Both the position numbers and the translations under genes were made by a program. From contig JBITNC010000001.1 in assembly GCA_050084985.1 (NCBI GenBank), forward strand, positions 198,648,001 to 198,712,000: a stretch of DNA of 64,000 nucleotides, read 5' to 3'. The stretch comes from Nageia nagi. Taxonomy: Eukaryota; Pinophyta. Shown piece by piece: positions 1 through 13,495 of this stretch. The notes beneath the pieces are model-generated. The model did no database searches. It was given only the letters and a program-made list of their open reading frames with translations, and was not told where the DNA came from. Each line of letters starts with the position of its first letter. Position 1 is the first letter of the stretch.

Positions 1-124
1 TGTATGATTTTTTTTTAATTTTTAAATTTTTATAAATAATATGAATAATGATTTTTGATTTTTTAAAATTTGATAATAGATGAGTTAGTACCTTATATCA
101 CTATGTTCAGGTAGATTGATGTAT

Positions 125-760
125 CTTGAGACAAGGAAGACATGCCTTATATTTGTCAAAAGAAGACAAATGTATTTTTAGATGATGACGAGACTCCTTA
201 TATTCCTCAACTAAGGATAAATATGTCATCAGATGAGGATGAAATAGATATGCCACCAATTTATCAAAGGAGTATGTATGAGGTATATGTCATTAATTGA
301 CACATAAATTTTATTATATATGTAGAAATGTGAGATCATTAAAATTCTTACTTTGACAACACTATTATGTGAAATATTTAACTTTATATTATGATTAATG
401 TTACAGGAAGGATCAATATCCCATCAAAGAAAGATGGATATTAATAAAGATGATGATGATCATGAGGTAATTAGCATCAAAATTTGTTTTGATTTTATAT
501 TTTTTATTAAATTAAATTAAAATTGTTATATTAAATTAAAATCAAATTTATCATATGATGAGAGAACATGATGAAGAGGGAAGAACATGCATAAGAATAA
601 GACTTCAAAGAGCAATGACACATATAATTGTAAATTAGGAGCTAGTTGATATAACATTAGAGAGTGTTGGTAATTGTTGTTTTCTAGATTATCTACAACA
701 TTTATATTAGGATACATTTTGTAGACTTCAAATAATGCATAAATCATAAATTGACATACT
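125..760 (+). pseudogene. 5' gene fragment of a CACTA-type transposon
   Basis: I do not recognise this protein by function. Exon-like pieces are visible: an acidic stretch ending at about 282 before a GT, a short exon at 407-466 (acceptor ACAG, donor GTAA) ending in Asp/His-rich sequence, and a third piece from about 560 containing HDEEGR and LQRAM. The same three pieces occur in the same order, on the opposite strand, at about 52.6-51.95 kb, upstream of the transposase of the large CACTA element. The segment is therefore probably the 5' coding region of another copy of that family, cut off by the window start. Stops interrupt the third exon. The splice sites are inferred from sequence only. 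Confidence 0.5.
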
Positions 761-1779
761 ATTTGTCTACAATTTAATATAGAAGCATATATATGAAATA
801 TGGCATCAAATGAACATAATAAACAATATTACTTCATCAAAATCACATCCAAATGTAATAATGTAAATCATACACCAATCACCATAATACACTATAATAA
901 TTGAACATCGCTAACGACCCAAGAGCACGTTGTTAGCTATGTGAAAGATGCATATCCATGAACATAAATGAAAATGCATGAAAGCAAGATGAAGGGTTTA
1001 ACGAATCTATGCAAAGGTGGTGTTACAAAATATCATTATTAGTCAAATAGAATAATATTACATATTTTTATCTCTCTCTATTTATATCTACTGATATCAT
1101 TTATGTTTCCTTTGGTATTCTTTTATAGCAACATTTTCATCCTCTTTGATTCTCGAGATCATTGCCCTTTACATTGTTTATGGTGTCTCTTTTGATATTT
1201 GACACCTCTTACATTACAAAATGGTCCATTACATTGATTACATTACCTTGGGTATGTTTCTAACTCTATTTACAATATATATTCCTTGATGCTTTAAAAT
1301 GAATTATTTAATAAATAATAATTCATTTTTAGGCATCTACATTTTTCCCCTCTTTGGAAGTGTGATTGAAGAAATGAGATTACATATCCAAAGAAGAAGT
1401 ATAGAAGAAATGTTTTGCAATATCCATTCAACATTGCCATTTGATGATGATGATGAGGGTCCTTTTCTTTCCCCTTTTGGCTTGGTTTCCATAGGAAAGC
1501 TCCTTGAGTGGTGTAGCCAAGATAAAACTTAAATAATTGTATCCTTTTTTCCCCTTACACTGTTCAACCATGGATCTGGCAATCCCTTGATTTTTGATAC
1601 TCAAGAATATGATGCTCTCACATCCATGCCTTGATACAAAAGTGGTCCTTTGATTTTAGCTCCCAATTCTCTATTACACATATCGTTGACTGCATGTTAA
1701 CAATGTATCACATCGTTAGCTATGTGAAGTTTATTTTATTTTATATTCTTGTTTTAATGTAGATACCTACAAAAATTGT
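761..1779. other. no gene recognised
   Basis: A+T-rich sequence with no recognisable coding similarity on either strand. A short open frame at 1299-1532 has an acidic patch but no family I can name, and I do not call it a gene. Confidence 0.5.
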
Positions 1780-2170
1780 TATATATACCCTGCACAAAAC
1801 ATTTTATATACATAGTGAGTTACATTATCTATTAATGATGAGTCAATGTGAGCAATCTACTTATGACTGCATCATTAGTTTATCTTTTAAGTGAGTGAAC
1901 TCTCCCTAGCTATATAGATGGCTATTGGTAGTCATACATTTGTATGTTGATGACCCTAAGACATTATACTTTTTATGGATAAAAGAAATATCCATGTGGA
2001 TACACAACAAATTGCATCATCCATTGATGATGAATCAATGTCAACATCTTGCTCATGGTTACAATGTTGGTTTAACTTTTAAGTGAGTGAACGCTCACTA
2101 ACTATATCGATAGCCATCAATGACCTAGTCTTTATATGTCTATGGGATACAAACATTATACTATCTTTTT
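1780..2170. repeat. imperfect direct repeat, two units of about 192 bp
   Basis: The stretch beginning ATGATGAGTCAATG near 1835 is repeated, with many substitutions, near 2027 (ATGATGAATCAATG). In both units TTTTAAGTGAGTGAAC follows about 65 bp later. The offset is about 192 bp. No coding function is apparent. Confidence 0.6.
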
Positions 2171-2344
2171 TATTTTTTGTTTTTCCATTTTTTTATGTAG
2201 GTGGTGATGTACAAATAATAATTCATATCACCAACTATGTGGTAACAATTAAATAAACTGTAGGAATGAAAATAGAAAATAAAATACATGTACCTTATGC
2301 AAAATATTTATTATTTTACAAGGTACAAAGCCACCATTTTATGC

Positions 2345-5300
2345 AAAGAAGTATTTAAGATGGGTATCATTGAAGGTTTTTGGTTCTTCTCTACCATCCA
2401 TGGATGATAATTTGTAAGCTCCTAATCCTTTTGCCTTAATTATAACAAATGGGCCTATCCAATTTGGTTTAAATTTACTTTTTGCCTAATCATTTGAAAC
2501 TATTTTATTGATTTTTTATTTCAACATCAAATCTCCTATATTGAACTCCTTGGATTTGAGATTCTTGCCAAATTCCCTCTTTAGCTTTACATGATATATT
2601 TTTTGATGTTCAATTGCATTTATTCTCTTTTCATCAAGTGATTCTTACTACTGCAATCTAGAATTTCTTTCTTCTTCATTTGATATGTCTCCTAGTAGTG
2701 AGATTATTAAGGATGAAAACTCCAACTCCAATGGTATTACAACCTCATCTCCATAGGCTATTGAAATTGACATTTCCCCAGTGGCTATTTTGATACTTTT
2801 TTGATAAGCCAAAAGTGCATAAGGTAATTGTTCATGCCAAGCTACCTTATATCTATCCCAAGTCTTTAACAAAATACTCTTTATGATTTTATTGATGCTT
2901 CTACTTGACCATTCCCTTAAGGATAATAAACTAAAGAAAATGTTTAAGCAATATCAAACTTTTTACAAAAGGCTTTCATGTCTTTACCTTTGAAATTTGG
3001 CCCATTATCCATGATCAACCTTTATGGCACCCTAAACTTGGTGATGATGTTCTCTATCAAGAATGAAATGATCTTATATTGTGTGACTAATTTCATTGGA
3101 ATGGCCTCAACCCATTTTGTTGTAAACTCTATAGCTGTGGTAATGAATTTGTGACCTTCACTTGAATGTGGATTGATAAGCCTAATAAAATCTATACCCC
3201 ATGTTGCAAATGATCATGGTGAAATAATGGAGTTCAACTCTTGAGTTGGTTATTTTTCTAAATTTGCATGTTTTTGACATTGTAAATAGGTCTTAATATG
3301 ATTTTTACAATCCTTTTCCATTGTAGGATAATAGTAACCAATTCACAAAAGCTTAGTGTATAATGCTTTTGCATGAAAATGTCCTCCACATAACCCATCA
3401 TGTGCTTGTTCTAATGTTATTTCTATTTCATGACATATTAAAAGAGTGAATGACCTTTTATATAAAACTTCACCAATAATCACATACTTGATAGCTGTCC
3501 TCTTTAATCTAACTCTTTCACTTCTATCATAACTTGATAGAATTGTTTGATCTTTCAAATAATTGTAAATATAAACATATCATTATTCAAAATCATCTTC
3601 TAGATCAAGGTGGAATACATGTACTTGCTCTATGTGATAAAGGTAAGAAGGTATACCAAGATTCCTAATCTTGAGGATGATTTCTTCATCTTCTAGCTCA
3701 ATTGGTTCCTAAAACTACACTTGCCATTGCATCTGCATAACTATTATTAGTCCATGGAATGTTTTGAATATTGTACCTATTAAACTCATCAAGAAATTCC
3801 ATAACCACTATATTATATGGTTTCAAATTTTCATATTTGGTATTATATGTATCATTTATTTGGTTCACAACAAGTTATAAATCACCATATATTTTGAAAT
3901 CCTTTATTTTCAAAACCAAAGCTATTTTCAATCCAAAAATCAAAGCCTTATATTCTGCCATGTTATTAGTGCATTTGAAACCAATATGCCATAGGGATTA
4001 GCTCATTGGTAGGTGAAACTAAAATAATAACTACCCTAGATCATAAGCACATTTTGATTCATAAAAATATAAGGTCCATGTTGTATGTTCATCTTCCATG
4101 TAGCACACGAGCTCATCTAGGTTGTCATTTCTTCATCATTACAGTGTTGGCTGCATTCATTCATTGTTCCATGTTGCTAGCTTCATGAGTCCTCATCATG
4201 CTCATTTGGAAACTCTCCTTGCACTATCATACCATCATTATGAGGGAATTCTACTATCAGATCTATAATTGCCTGCCCTTTTACATATTTTTGCTTTACC
4301 ACATTGATATCAAATTCTTGTAATAACATCAACCATTTAGCTACCCTTCTTAAAAAATGCTACTTTGTTACAAGATATTCAATGGGTTAACTAGGCTAAC
4401 AACATATGTAGTGTAATATAAAAGATAATGCCTCAATTTTTCTATAGAAAAAATAATACAAAAGAAGAGCTTTTCCATGGATGTGTATCTTGTTTCATAA
4501 TTAATAAGAGTTTTGTTAAGATAATATATTGCCCTTTCTTTGTTGTCATCATCCTTCTGACACAACATTACCCAAAGGCATATAATGTGGTTGGTATGTA
4601 TATATATGATTCCTTTTCAAAATCCATAAGCTCTAGGATAGGAGGATTAAGCAAGTATTGTTTTATATCTTCAAAGGCTTTTTCATATTTTTCATCCCAT
4701 ATAAACTTAACATCCTTTTTCAATAAATGAGTAAATGGCCTACATTTCTCCCCAAGTTGGGAAATGAATCTTCTTATTGAATTTATATTTCCTTGAAGAA
4801 TCCTTAGTTTCTTGAGGTTCTTTGTAGTTGGGATACTCACTATGGATTTAACCTTTTTAGGATTCACCTCAATACTTCTTTTTGAGACCATGAATCCAAG
4901 CAATTTTCCTAAAGTAATACCTCTTCAATAAGCTCCAAATGGTCTTGGCCTTGATTTGATTTTATGAAGATATTATCAACATTAATCTCTATTAATTTAT
5001 GAATATTCTTATGGAACATGGACACAATAGCTTTTTGGTAAGTAGCACCTACATTTTTCAACCCAAAGGGCATAACCTTCCAATAAAAATTTCCCATGGT
5101 ATAGTAAAAGTAGTATTATGTTGATTAATTATATTGATTAGAATTTGATTATATCCAAAAAATCCATCCATGAAAGATAACATATCATGACCAATAACAC
5201 TATCCACAATCATATCAATTTTTGGAAATGGAAAATCATCTTTTGGATAGGCATTATTAATATCACAGAAGTCAATACAAACTCTTATCTCTCTAGTAGG

Positions 5301-7330
5301 TTTACTAATAGGAATAATGTTAACCATATATTTTGAATAATTAATTGGTTTAATCAACTCATAATTCAAATATTTTTCTATTTCTTTCTTTACTAATAAT
5401 GCCTTAGAAAGATGCATCTTTATTGGTTTCTGTTTAATTAGCTTAGCTCCATCTTTTAATGGTAAATTATACATAACAAAAGAAGGATCTAAATCAGGCA
5501 TATCACCATAAGAGCATGCAAAATTTTTATGATGCTCAATAAATTTGTGTTTGTACCTTTCTTACTGAGGTGTTAGAATTGCTTCTCCAACTTTGACCAA
5601 CCTTTGCTCATCACTTATCCCAATATTAACATCTACTAGCTCTTCAACTAGGAATGTTGATTCATCATTTTTTTAAAATAATGAAGTTAGCTCTTCTAAT
5701 CCTTGAATATTTCCCATTAAGTTTGTCACTTGATCCTTCGTTGATGTCTCTAGAAATAGAGATACTATTGTTGTAGAGTAAGAACCCCCCTTTTCCTCAC
5801 TATTTTCATGTTGTTGACTACGTTCAGAAAATATGATATGTCATTAAAGGCCCTCAACACTAAGAATTTTTTTGTCATCCCAAATATTTGATGGACATGA
5901 GCATATCAAAGTTCTCAATTTTGTACATTCCCATTTTAATGTTTGCAATATAAGGTTGCTTTTCTAATTTTCTAATTGTTGCATCTACCTCGAATGATAC
6001 AATTTCATATATAGGACAAGTCATGGTGAATTCATCTAAGCCTACTGCATTACATAAGACATATAGTTCTAGATCACCAATTACTGTATGTACCTCATCT
6101 TGATATTCAAATTTCAATTTTCCATGTATTGTAGATGATTCTATATCCATATCATGAAGTTATGGTATTCTTAATAAAAGGCTAAATGATAACTTTGAAT
6201 CCATAATTTAAAACTAAGTTTCAATTATCTTGAATCCTATTGTTATCGAAATTGCAGCTGTTCCCATTGGATTTTTGGATGAACTATAATAGGCTCTAAT
6301 TTGAAATGTGGCTTCTTCTAGGGGAGGTATTTCTACACCTTTTTATTGAAGTTGTGTCAAAAGTTTTTGGGGACACACATTTGTAGCTGATCCATTATCT
6401 ACCAATGTTCTTTTTATTTACCATTACTCTATCAAAGGTGTGATATACAAATCTAAACATTCAATAAGGAGTTATTTGCTAAGCTTTTTAGATCTATAAA
6501 ATGAAATCACATCAAATTCCTTAAAAGATCTAAGTTTTTATGAAAATATGAAAGTAAACATATTGGTAGGAACTATTTATTTTATGAAAAAAGCATATAA
6601 TATCTCCTTATGTATTTCAAATGTAGATATGAGATCATATAAATTAATCTTATCAAGATTAGTCTTCAATTGCTCAATCATGCTATAAGTTTTTGGATTA
6701 GGTGGGACACTTACTTATTTCGTAGTAACCAAATTTGGAATGTTCCTTGGGCACCCTCTTCTTAATCCATCATAAAATTCTTTCTCCACTAAAAATATAT
6801 TCATTTTAACCTTTGGATTTGAATCCTTTTGATTAATTTCATATCTCCCTCATGCAATGAGATCCAAAATTTTAGCTTCTAATGCTTTACAACAATTTGT
6901 AGAATGACCTTTTCATCAATGGTAAGTGCAATAAGCCTATGAAGTTCCCATTGGGGCACTAGCATATTATGATATTTTTTTTAATGGCTGCAATAAACCC
7001 CTTTTCATCATATCTCCCATAATAAACCTTAGCTAAATTGGAAATGTATACCTTTTATCTTTTTTTGTAGCTAATCTTGTCAATTTAGGTGGAGATGTAG
7101 GTTAATCATCCATATTTACTATCTTTTCCTCCTTTTTTATGTATATCCTATAATTTTTCTTATTAAGGAGTATATTTATACTTTATATCTCCTAAATCAA
7201 GTAAAAATTTCTCTTTTTGCAACCATTCTTTTAGTAATACTCCAAATCCAATACTCTTATTAGTTGGAATAATAGATATGCTTGTGATAACATGATCTCA
7301 ATCTGAATAGGTGATGTTAAGAAAAACTTG
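2345..7330 (-). pseudogene. Ty3/gypsy retrotransposon gag-pol remnant
   Basis: Read on the minus strand, the order is gag, protease, reverse transcriptase, RNase H, integrase. A gag end with a Cys/His patch (GHSTNC) lies near 6.9 kb. The protease motif LVDNGSATNVCP is near 6.4 kb. Reverse transcriptase occupies about 5500-4910 (CIDFCDINNAYPKD, LSFMDGFFGYNQI, then MPFGLKN). RNase H covers about 4900-4370, the integrase zinc-binding region is at 3558-3343, and the integrase C-terminal region is at 2872-2350. The YVDD-like catalytic box reads NVDNI near 4980, so an essential aspartate is lost. Frames shift and stop repeatedly, so the element is dead. Order and motifs fit Ty3/gypsy, possibly the Tat side of the group. 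I could not define its LTRs: the 5' side runs into the (TA)n tract and a copia LTR. Confidence 0.88.
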
Positions 7331-7648
7331 AACTTTGAAGTGGTACAAGCTATCGAGATTTGAAATCTTGATAACTTTCCTTGCAATCACACTTACCCTT
7401 ATATATCCAAGATAACCTCCAATTGTCCCATAGGAAGGCTAGTGCTGATGTTGGCATACCTATCATAAAAAATAATAATATTACATGAGAAAGGACCAAT
7501 AATAACACCAAAAATATGATATAATATTTAAATAGTATAATACCTAAGTGGGGCATCCCTAGGGGAACAAAATTAGGTGTTAACAATTGTATATAAGCAC
7601 CTCAACATTGCCATCATTTCCAAAGCATATGTAGTTTTCCACTCCCAC

Positions 7649-7774
<126 letters not shown>

Positions 7775-7872
7775 CTTATGTATAATATCAAAAATGAAGC
7801 TTCCATAACCTTGATAATGAACCTAAATATATTAGATATAATATCATAAGTGAACATATTTTAAATAATCCT

Positions 7873-8376
7873 TGAAGGAGATGAAGTAGTTCTTTATCTC
7901 CATCCAAGATCACCTTGGATAGAATCCTCATATTCTATAACTCAAGTAATCAATTACACATAATATGTAACTTCAAATATTTAGTGGTTCCTCTTAAACT
8001 TGATCGTACTCCACTCTTACTCTAAACTTAATTACTTCTTAAGAACTCTCTTACAAAGATCTCTCTTCCTATCTCACTACAAGCTAAGAGCATTTCTATG
8101 CTTCTACAAGAGTTGAGAATACATAAGAGGAGCCCTTTATTTATAGAAAGAGAACTTATGCACATGGGATGTGCATCCCCATACACATGAGATGCACATG
8201 AGGTTGAGTATAAGACTATCTCTCTATTTTTTATTCACCAAATACTTAAAAGGTATTTGAAGATACTTTTAAGTATTAAGTGGATTATTTAGAGAGTAAC
8301 CTAAAGAGAAGAAATATTATTCTTTATATACCATTTAAAGAATAATCTATACAATAGTGCATTATTTATTCTAACA
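7873..8376 (-). repeat. 3' LTR of the outer copia element
   Basis: On the minus strand it starts TGTTAGAATAAATAATGC and ends CTTCATCTCCTTCA, about 504 bp. A purine-rich tract (AAAGGGGAG) lies immediately upstream of the TGTTAG start, as expected for the polypurine tract before a 3' LTR. No primer-binding site follows the other end, which also fits a 3' LTR. It has scattered similarity to the plus-strand LTR at 21.2-21.65 kb, including AAGGTGATCTTGG near the end and AAGCATAG further in. The limits are inferred from the TG/CA ends. Confidence 0.7.
8135..8145 (-). promoter_or_regulatory. probable LTR TATA box
   Basis: TATAAATAAAG on the minus strand, inside the 504-bp LTR, followed by a less A+T-rich segment. 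The position fits a retrotransposon U3 promoter. Activity is unknown. Confidence 0.5.
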
Positions 8377-8387
8377 CTCCCCTTTAA
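8377..8387 (-). other. polypurine tract of the outer copia
   Basis: The minus strand reads TTAAAGGGGAG directly before the TGTTAG start of the LTR. This is the usual site for plus-strand priming. Confidence 0.6.
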
Positions 8388-9104
8388 TGAAATATTGGGG
8401 TAGAGAGAAGAAAAGATAGTGTAAGAGAGTTCTTCTTCATAAGAAAAATAATCGAAGATGAGAACTTGACATCTTGAGAAGTAATAAAGTCTAGATGAGG
8501 TTCAAATACATAACCATTTGGATAAATGGTTTACAATAAAATAATCATAAATCATAAATAGTTTCAATATATGAGTATTACTCATTCAACAACATGTTGG
8601 CATGATGAGCCTCCATGAGTCTTCATACTCGAAGTAAGTAACATGTAATCTTTAGAAGAAACCTGCAAGCTACAAGAAACTCATAACAAGATCAGCTAGA
8701 TGCATCAAATATACATTCATATCAAAATAAGATAAATAAATTAAGTAATTTCATCCATAAACTAATCAAATGGTACTCTATAAGTCATCAAAAGATGCCA
8801 AGAAAATATATAGTCACATTCTATATAAATAAAACATGTGTTAATCAACATCAAAGAATAGAACATATAAAATATGCACATACTAGTTCCTCACACATGG
8901 ATAACTAAATAGTGGCCATAATATCATATTCTATAAAGAATTCCCTCATACATGGATAACTCAAATGAGTTCCTCCCACATGGATAACTCAAATAAGTAT
9001 AAGAGTGCACAAACAAAGATCAACACTAAACAACCAAAATAAATCCTCCTAGAGGTGAAGTTATCATCATAGACATGAATTCAATAAATCAACCGAATTT
9101 TTAT
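8388..9104 (-). other. 3' non-coding region of the outer copia
   Basis: There is no open frame of interest between the end of RNase H (about 9105) and the polypurine tract. It contains three imperfect copies of a motif with ACATGGATAACT near 8895, 8950 and 8980. Confidence 0.5.
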
Positions 9105-9302
9105 TCAATGAAAAATAGTGCAGTTGGAAAGTGCCATCTAGAAATTTCTCCCTAATGAAATGTGCATGGATTTCAACATGTGTGGTTTACTGATGATACA
9201 TAAGGTTCTTAGCCAAAATAATGGATGATTGATTATCTGAAGAAATTTGAGAGAGACCAAATTGTTCAAATCCAATTTCTTGCAAAAAATGCTTGATACA
9301 AA
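9105..9302 (-). pseudogene. outer copia, C-terminal RNase H fragment
   Basis: Minus-strand translation gives a copia RNase H tail, including the DNQSSIILAKN and HFIREKFLDG motifs. It continues the frame that breaks off at 13,496 on the far side of the inner copia element, so the two pieces were once one gene. One internal stop is visible (after LMYHQ). Confidence 0.85.
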
Positions 9303-9777
9303 TTAGAAATATTCTACTTTCATTGATTTTAATAATGAAATCATTACTTATATAGGTTTTGGATGAACTAGAAATAGACTATGCTAAATATAAACTCAAG
9401 TTGTATGATCACAACTTATTACAATACAATGTAAAAGCAAACTAATATATGCTAAATCTACCATATCATACTAGGATACAACTAGGTGAAACATCATCCC
9501 AAAATAGCAACATATATGCTAAAGACAAATATAAAAATGGCAGTATTGCACATGCTAAATTTAGCTTTCCAAGTTCTATTTATAGGCATGATGTGCCTAG
9601 TACATAGAAGACTAGGTACATTGTGCCTGGTGCTAGTTGCGATGCACCTGGGGCACAATGTGCTTGGCACAATGCACTTGGGGAACAATTTGCTAGGTGT
9701 GGTACTCCTATGAACAAAGAGCTAGAAATATCATGAACTCAATCTTAGATCTCAAGAAATGAGCCAAGTTTCCAACA
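9303..9777 (-). repeat. 3' LTR of inner copia
   Basis: About 475 bp, starting TGTTGGAAACTTGGC on the minus strand. It aligns along its length with 13053-13495, which carries a deletion of a few tens of bases relative to this copy. It contains the TATAAATAGAAC promoter-like motif near 9580. Confidence 0.9.
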
Positions 9778-9789
9778 TTCTTCCCCTTC

Positions 9790-12700
9790 ATGCTAAGGAG
9801 ACTTATTAATAGGCTCCTCAACTTTTGAAACTAATTTTTAACAACTCCTCTAATGAATATATCTATAATATTATCTAATGTGTTGTAATTTTTCAATTTG
9901 ATAATGTCCTTCTCCACCATATCCCAAATGAAGTTATACTTCATGTCAAAAATTTTGTTTCTATTGTGATGAAATAGATTAAGTGCTAATTGGATTGCAC
10001 TTTAGTTATCACATAACAAAATATTAGGACTATTTTATTTCTCACTAAGTTCCTCCAAAAATTTCGTAACCATAATGATTAGGCACTAGCACTTGTGATT
10101 GCAATATACTGTACTTTAGTATATGAAAGAGAAACAATGGTTTGCTTATTTGAACTCCATGAGATGATTCCAAAACTAAGGCCAAAATAATGTCCAAATG
10201 TAGACTTTTTATCTTCCAAGTTACTCCCCCAATCAGAGTCACTATAACCATAAATTTTTACCTCATCATGCTTGTAGTAGTGTATGCCAAAGTCTATTGT
10301 GCATGTGACATACCTCAAAATCCTCTTGGTTTCCTTCATATCTTATTTAGTAGGATAACTCATGTACCTATACATAAGTGAGATAACATGACCAATATAT
10401 AGCCTAGTGTTGATGAGGAACATCGAGCTTCCAACTAGGCTTCTAAATAAGGTTATATCAACCTTGATTGTTCCATCATATCTACATAATAGCTTAACAT
10501 GAGCTATTAGAGTGGGAAGTGGTTGGCATTTATCCATACCATACTTATTTAACATGTCATGAGCATATTAGGATTGAAAAATAAAAATCTTACCTTTGCT
10601 TTGAGTTACCTCCATACCAAGGAAATAGTGCATCAGTCCAAGATCTTTCATCTCAAATTCTTGCATCATATAGGCCTTGAAGTCATCATTCAATTATGCA
10701 TAACTAGCCATATAGATTAGATCATCAACATACAAGCACACAAGTAGGATATCTTGATCTTTCTTCATGATGTAGAGAGTGGGCTTACTCTTACTCCTTA
10801 TGAAATCATATTGATGGAAGTAACCATCAATCCTTGCATACTAAGATCTTGGAGCTTGCTTGAGGTCATACAAGGCCTTCTTTAACTTATACACAAGATT
10901 TTCATTCCCTTCTACCTCAAATCATTGAGGTTGTTGGACATAGACCTCTTCATCCAAATAGCCATTAAGGAATGCACTTTTGACATCTATATGATTCACT
11001 AGCCAATGTTTGTGGGTAGCTAAGTACAATAGGATTTGATGAAGCCCTTTGCTACAAGTCTTGCCTTGTGTCTCTGAATGCTTCCATTAACATTGTGTTA
11101 TGTCTTACAAAACCATTTTCATCCAACATTATTCTTACCTTTGAAAAGCTCCACAAGTTCCCAAGTGTCATTCTTATTGATGGAAGAAATCTCTTCCTCC
11201 ATAAGCTTTAATCACAAATCATTAGTGCAAGCTTGATCATGGTTAGATGGTTCAATTTCTATACTAGTTATCAAACCATAGTTAACTGCATCACCTTTGG
11301 GTTCATGATTATCCTCATCACCATACATATTCAAATTTTCAAATCTTTTTATAACTTGATCAAGTTCACTTGCTTGGCTCCTTGTGAATCTCCTTGAAAA
11401 ATTTTGATCCAACATTTGGTTGGATGGGTGTGCTTGAAGTGTTCTGTTAACTTGCTTTGCTTCTTCTACCTTGTAAAGTAAAAACTTTTCTTTGTTGGTC
11501 TGATCCAAAGGTTGCACTTTTGAGGAGCTGTATTCATTGGATTCATCATCATCAATGAGTTTTTGATGATCCTATTCTCCCCGTTCATTAATAATTACAA
11601 CTCTAGATATAACAAGCTTATAGGTTTTTGGATTATATAATCTATATGCCTTGGTTTTCTCATAATAACTAAGAAAAATACATGCTTGAATCTTAGGATC
11701 TAACTTTCTCCTATTTTCATCAGGAATGTGAGCATAAGAAAGATAACCAAAAACTCTAAAATACTTAATAATAGGTTTTTTCTCATACCATGCCTCATAA
11801 GGTGTGATACCATCCAAGATTGAAGTTGGACTTGTATTTACCCTCTTGGTGCCTTCTTTAGTGTTGATCTCCATGGTTCCCATGCCTTCCATGGTTAATA
11901 TATTATCATCTCCAAGCTATATTTTGGATTTAAAAGAGTTTTGCATTGAAGCAAGCAACTCTTCTTTTCTAGTCATGTGATTAGAAGCACCGGTATCAAG
12001 AATCCAAGTTTCATTCAGATTTTGATTTGTCTTCCTATAAGAAAAAAATAAATTAGAGGTCTCATCCTCTTCTCCATAATTGGCCACACTTGCTCCTTCT
12101 TGGGCAACCTTAGCTCTACACTCCTGCTTGTAGTGACCAAATTTGTTATAGTAGTAACATTATTTCTTTTGCTTATCACCCCCTCCACTCAAGCCAACTC
12201 TACCTATTCCATAGGAAGCTACTCTCCTTCCTCTTCCTCTTCCTCTTGAATATTGTTGGCCTCTCCCTTATGCGTAGGAAGCTTTAGTATCCTCTATTAT
12301 AAAATCCTTCTCATCATCCATTACAACTGATGATTATATAGAATCTTGGAGCCTATCTTCATGGTACATAAAGGATCTTATGAGATAATCATAAGTGAGA
12401 GTAGATAAATATTTGGACTCTTCAATTATGATCACTACATGGTTCCAATTGAGGATAATTGTTATCAACACTTTCTTCATTGTATCATCATTCATAACCT
12501 CCTATCCAAGGGTCTTAATCTTGTCCACACTTGCTTTGACTCTCATACAATAATCTCTCACCATATCACTCGCTTACACCTTGAGATTTTCAAAATCTCT
12601 TTTGAAGGTTTGTAACCTCACTTGCTTTACTTGGGGGCTACCTTAATAGCTCTCGTTGAATACTTTCCATGAATCTTGGGTTGAAGTACATGAGAACTCT

Positions 12701-12960
12701 AAGGGAATATGCTCTTATCCAAGGTAGCTTGTAGATGATAAAGTGCAAAGGATTTCTTCCTTTGAGCCTCCTTCTTAGCAATTTTATCATTGACAAGAAG
12801 AGTGCTCCAATTGGTCGGATCATTATATCCTTCTTCAACTACATCCTAAGCCCCTTTCCAATGAGTAATATCTATATATTGATACACCAATACTCATAAT
12901 CCTCTCCATAGAAGTCTAAATTGGTAAAGTATTGTTGTTTTCATACATATTTCTCAAACA
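9790..12960 (-). pseudogene. inner copia gag-pol, internally deleted
   Basis: On the minus strand, gag is at about 12,960-12,180, with a knuckle CYYYNKFGHYKQEC in which the second Cys is Tyr. The protease motif WILDTGASNHMT is near 11,990. The integrase C-terminal part (TPYEAW, FRVFGY) is at 11,840-11,575. A variable linker at 11,517-11,212 precedes reverse transcriptase at about 11,160-10,340, whose catalytic LYVDDL near 10,715 is intact. RNase H runs from 10,339 to about 9800 (YSDSDWGSN, IISWSSNKQ). Within one open frame near 11,860 the text passes directly from sequence just after the protease to the integrase C-terminal part. The rest of protease, the pre-integrase domain and the D,D,E catalytic core are missing. 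Several frameshifts and stops also occur. Confidence 0.88.
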
Positions 12961-13040
12961 TAATAAAAATAATGAATCATAGTTTATTAATTCTTACAAT
13001 TGCACCCACTAACTCTAACCTAATAGATCCCCCTAAAAAT

Positions 13041-13049
13041 TTGATACCA
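13041..13049 (-). other. primer-binding site, inner copia
   Basis: The minus strand reads TGGTATCAA three bases after the 5' LTR end. This matches the start of the initiator-tRNA-Met complement (TGGTATCAGAGC) used by plant copia elements. Confidence 0.7.
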
Positions 13050-13052
13050 CAA

Positions 13053-13495
13053 TGAGAAGTATTCTATTTTCATTGATTTGAAAAATAAAATCATTACATA
13101 TATAGGTTATGGATAAACCAAAAAATAGACTATGCTAAATATAAACTCAAGTTGCATAATCACAACTTGTTACAATCTAATGCAGAAGCAGACTAATACA
13201 TGTTAAATATTCCATATCATACATCATTCCAAAATAACATATATGCTAAAAATGAAGACATAAATGGTAGTCTTATATATGCTAAATTTAGCCTACCAAG
13301 CTCTATTTATAGGTGTAGTGCACCTGGTACACAAGAGGCTAAGCATGGTGTACTTGGTGCTAGGCACAATGCACTAGGTCTAGGCACATTATGCTTGGGG
13401 AATAGTTTTTTGGTCATAATGCATTTGTGTATAAAGAGCTAGAAATCTCAAGAAACTCAATCTTGGACCTTGGGTAGTGAGCCAAGTTTGCAACA
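13053..13495 (-). repeat. 5' LTR of inner copia
   Basis: About 443 bp, minus-strand start TGTTGCAAACTTGGC and end CTTCTCA. It pairs with the LTR at 9303-9777. Confidence 0.9.

Larger units (their letters stand above)
9303..13495 (-). mobile_element. inner Ty1/copia element, both LTRs present
   Basis: The element has two LTRs (9303-9777 and 13053-13495), a primer-binding site next to the 5' LTR, a polypurine tract (GGGGAAGAA) next to the 3' LTR, and gag-pol between them on the minus strand. It is flanked by a 5-bp near-duplication (ACAAA at 9298-9302, CCAAA at 13496-13500). It sits inside the RNase H region of an older copia element in the same orientation, and the two halves of that host frame rejoin in phase when it is removed. 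Coding is degraded and a large part of pol is missing. Confidence 0.9.
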
